Below are positions 6,265 through 7,677 of a stretch of 7,677 bases of DNA, one piece after another (positions within the stretch are counted from its first letter, which is position 1; every line of letters begins with the position of its first letter). The stretch is from CAZMGD01 sp964565705. GTDB lineage: Bacteria > Actinomycetota > Acidimicrobiia > Acidimicrobiales > Ilumatobacteraceae. Location of the stretch: NCBI GenBank assembly GCA_964565705.1, contig CAZMGD010000152.1, positions 1-7,677 of the forward strand, given 5' to 3'. The position numbers and the translations under genes were made by a program. Below the pieces are notes generated by a model. The model made no database searches. It worked only from the letters and a program-made list of their open reading frames with translations, and was not told where the DNA came from.

Positions 6265-6293
6265 TTGCCTGTAGCCAGTGGCTACAGTATCGA
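6265..6293 (+). promoter_or_regulatory. Predicted rightward promoter of SDR2
   Basis: -35-like TTGCCT (6265-6270) and -10-like TATCGA (6288-6293) are separated by 17 bp occupied by operator 1. The match to consensus is only moderate. Transcription would start near 6300, about 36 nt before the SDR2 ATG. Confidence 0.4.
6269..6287. promoter_or_regulatory. Operator 1: 19-bp perfect palindrome
   Basis: CTGTAGCCAGTGGCTACAG is a perfect palindrome with 9-bp arms around a central G (6278). It shares the core GTAGCC-N3-GGCTAC with operator 2, centred 23 bp away. It fills the 17-bp spacer of the predicted rightward promoter and overlaps the -10 of the leftward one. Size and form fit a TetR-type dimeric repressor; the actual regulator is not proven. 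Confidence 0.75.
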
Positions 6294-6315
6294 GTAGCCG
6301 TTGGCTACACGTCAA
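6286..6315 (-). promoter_or_regulatory. Predicted leftward promoter of the SDR1-LLM2-P450-2-LLM1-P450-1 operon
   Basis: On the minus strand, -35 TTGACG (6315-6310) matches five of six consensus bases, and -10 GATACT (6291-6286) matches four of six, with an 18-bp spacer that contains operator 2. Transcription would begin near 6279, giving an approximately 45-nt leader to the SDR1 ATG. This is the only good promoter seen for the five-gene unit. Confidence 0.55.
6294..6308. promoter_or_regulatory. Operator 2: second copy of the GTAGCC-N3-GGCTAC palindrome
   Basis: GTAGCC (6294-6299), spacer GTT, GGCTAC (6303-6308). The flanking bases are A at 6293 and A at 6309, so symmetry stops at 6-bp arms. 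It lies wholly inside the -35/-10 spacer of the predicted leftward promoter, where binding would block RNA polymerase. Confidence 0.72.
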
Positions 6316-6335
6316 GGCAGACGAGGGGGATACGC

Positions 6336-7124
6336 ATGCAAGGCATCGACGGCCGCGTCGCGATCGTGACCGGCTCCGCATCGGGCATCGGCCGGGCCAG
6401 CGCGCTGACGCTGGCCGGCTACGGGGCGTCCGTCGTGGTCGCCGACATCAACCTGGCTGGCGCGCAGGAGACGGTGGGGCTGATCGAGGAGACCGGGGGC
6501 AGCGCGCTGGCGGTCGAGGCCGACATCTCCTCGGAGGGGTCGATCAAGGCGATGGTCGATGCGGCGGTCGATCGCTTCGGCGTCCTGCACCTGCTGCACA
6601 ACAACGCCGCCGATGTGGTGATCATCCAGCGCGACGGCGACGTCGTGAACATGGACGTCGAGGTGTGGGATCGCACGATGGCGGTGAACCTCCGCGGGCC
6701 GATGCTCGGCTGCAAGCACGCGATCCCCCACATGATCGCCGCCGGGGGCGGGGCGATCGTCACCACGTCCTCGACGTCGGGCCAGTTCGGCGACCTGTCC
6801 CGGGCGGCCTACGGCGTCTCCAAGTCGGGCATCGACTCGCTGACGCGCTACGTCGCCACCCTCTACGGCAAGCAGAACATCCGGGCCAACGCGGTCGCGC
6901 CCGGGGTCGTCAAGACCCCGGCGCTCACCGCCAACGTCGCGCCCGAGGAACTGGCACTGTTCGAGCGCAACCACGTCACGCCCGGGATCGGGGAGCCGGA
7001 GCACATCGCCGGTGTCGTCGCGTTCCTGCTGTCCGACGCGGCCGCGTACATCACCGGCCAGGTCGTCAACGTCGATGGCGGCCTGACGATGCACACCCCG
7101 CTCTACGCCAACTTCGTGTCGTAG
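6336..7124 (+). CDS. Short-chain dehydrogenase/reductase, SDR2
   Basis: A complete 262-residue classical SDR. Visible: cofactor motif TGSASGIG (12-19), Asp37 after VVVA (predicts NAD(H) rather than NADP(H)), acidic D63-I-S, LHNNAA at 87-92 (canonical NNAG has Ala in place of Gly here), structural Asn118 in AVNLRG, catalytic Ser146, Tyr159 and Lys163 (YGVSK), PG at 189-190, then GIGEPEHIAGVVAFLLSD and ITGQVVNVDGG near the C-terminus. The ATG at 6336 has an AGGGGGA site ending 5 nt upstream (6324-6330). Longer in-frame starts would cross the operator region and were rejected. It is divergent from SDR1, its paralogue, and probably shares its repressor. It converges on nth with only 4 bp between the stops. 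Likely role: a second alcohol/ketone step, or the reverse step, of the same pathway; substrate not identifiable. Confidence 0.96.
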   Translation: MQGIDGRVAIVTGSASGIGRASALTLAGYGASVVVADINLAGAQETVGLIEETGGSALAVEADISSEGSIKAMVDAAVDRFGVLHLLHNNAADVVIIQRDGDVVNMDVEVWDRTMAVNLRGPMLGCKHAIPHMIAAGGGAIVTTSSTSGQFGDLSRAAYGVSKSGIDSLTRYVATLYGKQNIRANAVAPGVVKTPALTANVAPEELALFERNHVTPGIGEPEHIAGVVAFLLSDAAAYITGQVVNVDGGLTMHTPLYANFVS

Positions 7125-7128
7125 GCGC

Positions 7129-7677
7129 TCACGCCCGCTTCGGGCGCGGCGCCGCCTCAGCGGCGATCGCCTTCCTCGACGCCGCCCACGAGCAGATCGG
7201 GCACATCGCGAAGTCGTGACGGAGGGCCTGGCAATACTCGCGGCCGAAGAAGATGATCTGCAGATGGCGCCGGTTCCAGGTCTCCGGTGGGAACACGGCC
7301 TTCAGGTCGCGCTCGGTCTTCTCGACCGAGCTGCCATCGGAGAGCCCCCAGCGGCGGGCCAGGCGATGGATGTGCGTGTCGACCGGGAACGCCGGAACGC
7401 CGAACGCTTGCGACATCACCACGCTCGCCGTCTTGTGACCGACACCGGCGAGCGACTCGAGGAACGTCCAGTCGGGCAGCACCTCTCCCCCGGCATCCAT
7501 GATCTGGGCGGCCGCGGTCCAGAGGTTCTTGGCCTTGGTCGGTGCCAGGCCGACCTCGCGGATGATCGCGAGGATGCGCTCGGGACCCAGCGCCACCATC
7601 TTCTCCGGCGTGTCGGCGACGGCGAACAGGTCCGGCGTCACCTGGTTCACCTTCTTGTCGGTGGTCTGCGCCGAGAG
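7129..7677 (-). CDS. nth: Endonuclease III (DNA glycosylase/AP lyase), partial
   Basis: The C-terminal 182 residues of an HhH-GPD DNA glycosylase that removes oxidised pyrimidines in base excision repair. The 5' end lies beyond the right edge; by comparison with E. coli Nth (211 aa), about 40 residues are missing. Visible: LSAQTTDKKVN (1-11 of the fragment), helix-hairpin-helix LAGVGHKTASVV (76-87) with catalytic Lys82, VDTHIHRLARRWG (99-111) with catalytic Asp100, and LQIIFFGREYC (139-149). The Fe-S loop is unusual: C149-X9-C159-X2-C162 is present, but the fourth ligand position is Arg168 and no other Cys follows. The internal GTG at the NQVTPD segment is not a real start, since homology continues upstream of it. 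It is convergent with SDR2, 4 bp apart, and is unrelated in function to the cluster. Confidence 0.92.
   Translation of the reverse strand, partial: LSAQTTDKKVNQVTPDLFAVADTPEKMVALGPERILAIIREVGLAPTKAKNLWTAAAQIMDAGGEVLPDWTFLESLAGVGHKTASVVMSQAFGVPAFPVDTHIHRLARRWGLSDGSSVEKTERDLKAVFPPETWNRRHLQIIFFGREYCQALRHDFAMCPICSWAASRKAIAAEAAPRPKRA
7132..7165 (+). terminator. Two tandem GC hairpins after SDR2, weak terminator candidate
   Basis: CGCCCG-CTT-CGGGCG (7132-7146) and CGCCGC-CTCA-GCGGCG (7150-7165) are perfect 6-bp-stem hairpins starting 7 nt after the SDR2 stop. They lie inside the 3' end of nth, and no T-tract follows. They may end SDR2 transcription, but they could also be a by-product of Arg/Ala/Pro-rich GC coding. 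Confidence 0.3.

Noticed and set aside
5418..6335. Upstream extension of the SDR2 frame on the plus strand
   Set aside because: It crosses the N gap, antisense SDR1 and the operator region; the SDR N-terminus and ribosome site fix the start at 6336.

Overview
The window is high-G+C DNA with tightly packed genes, Shine-Dalgarno-type starts and some GTG starts. Two luciferase-like (LLM class, probably F420-dependent) oxidoreductases, two soluble bacterial-type cytochromes P450, two short-chain dehydrogenases (SDRs), a TetR regulator and a lipocalin-like protein together suggest an actinomycete-type bacterium (Actinomycetota, possibly an Acidimicrobiia or mycobacteria-like lineage). That placement is an inference from gene content. 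A run of exactly 100 Ns (5863-5962) shows this is a draft scaffold.

Layout. 1-174: no supported gene, but a near-perfect 45-bp palindrome (79-123) and a strong G-quadruplex motif on the minus strand (42-71). 175-804 (-): TetR-family repressor. 851-1300 (+): small lipocalin-like protein, divergent from tetR across a 46-bp gap that carries a 17-bp palindrome. 1290-6234 (-): a five-gene operon read right to left, SDR1 (interrupted by the gap), LLM2, P450-2, LLM1, P450-1, with junctions from a 1-bp overlap to a 16-bp spacer. 6235-6335: divergent control region with two copies of the same palindrome. 6336-7124 (+): SDR2, a close paralogue of SDR1. 7129-7677 (-): the C-terminal part of endonuclease III (nth), a housekeeping gene that probably marks the edge of the cluster.

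How the genes may work together. The operon looks like a small oxidative catabolic or tailoring pathway. P450s would hydroxylate a hydrophobic substrate, SDRs would interconvert alcohol and carbonyl groups with NAD(H), and LLM flavin/F420 enzymes would carry out further redox steps. The LLM-P450 pair occurs twice in tandem, and the two SDRs sit back to back. The substrate cannot be read from the sequence; lipids, steroids or terpenoids are reasonable guesses only.

Most notable: (i) the twin operators between the SDR genes, each lying in the -35/-10 spacer of one of the two divergent promoters; (ii) both P450s lack the conserved acidic residue of the I-helix acid-alcohol pair, and P450-1 also has Ser for Thr; (iii) paralogue alignment puts the real size of the N gap near 218 nt rather than 100, and shows that it hides the catalytic residues of SDR1.
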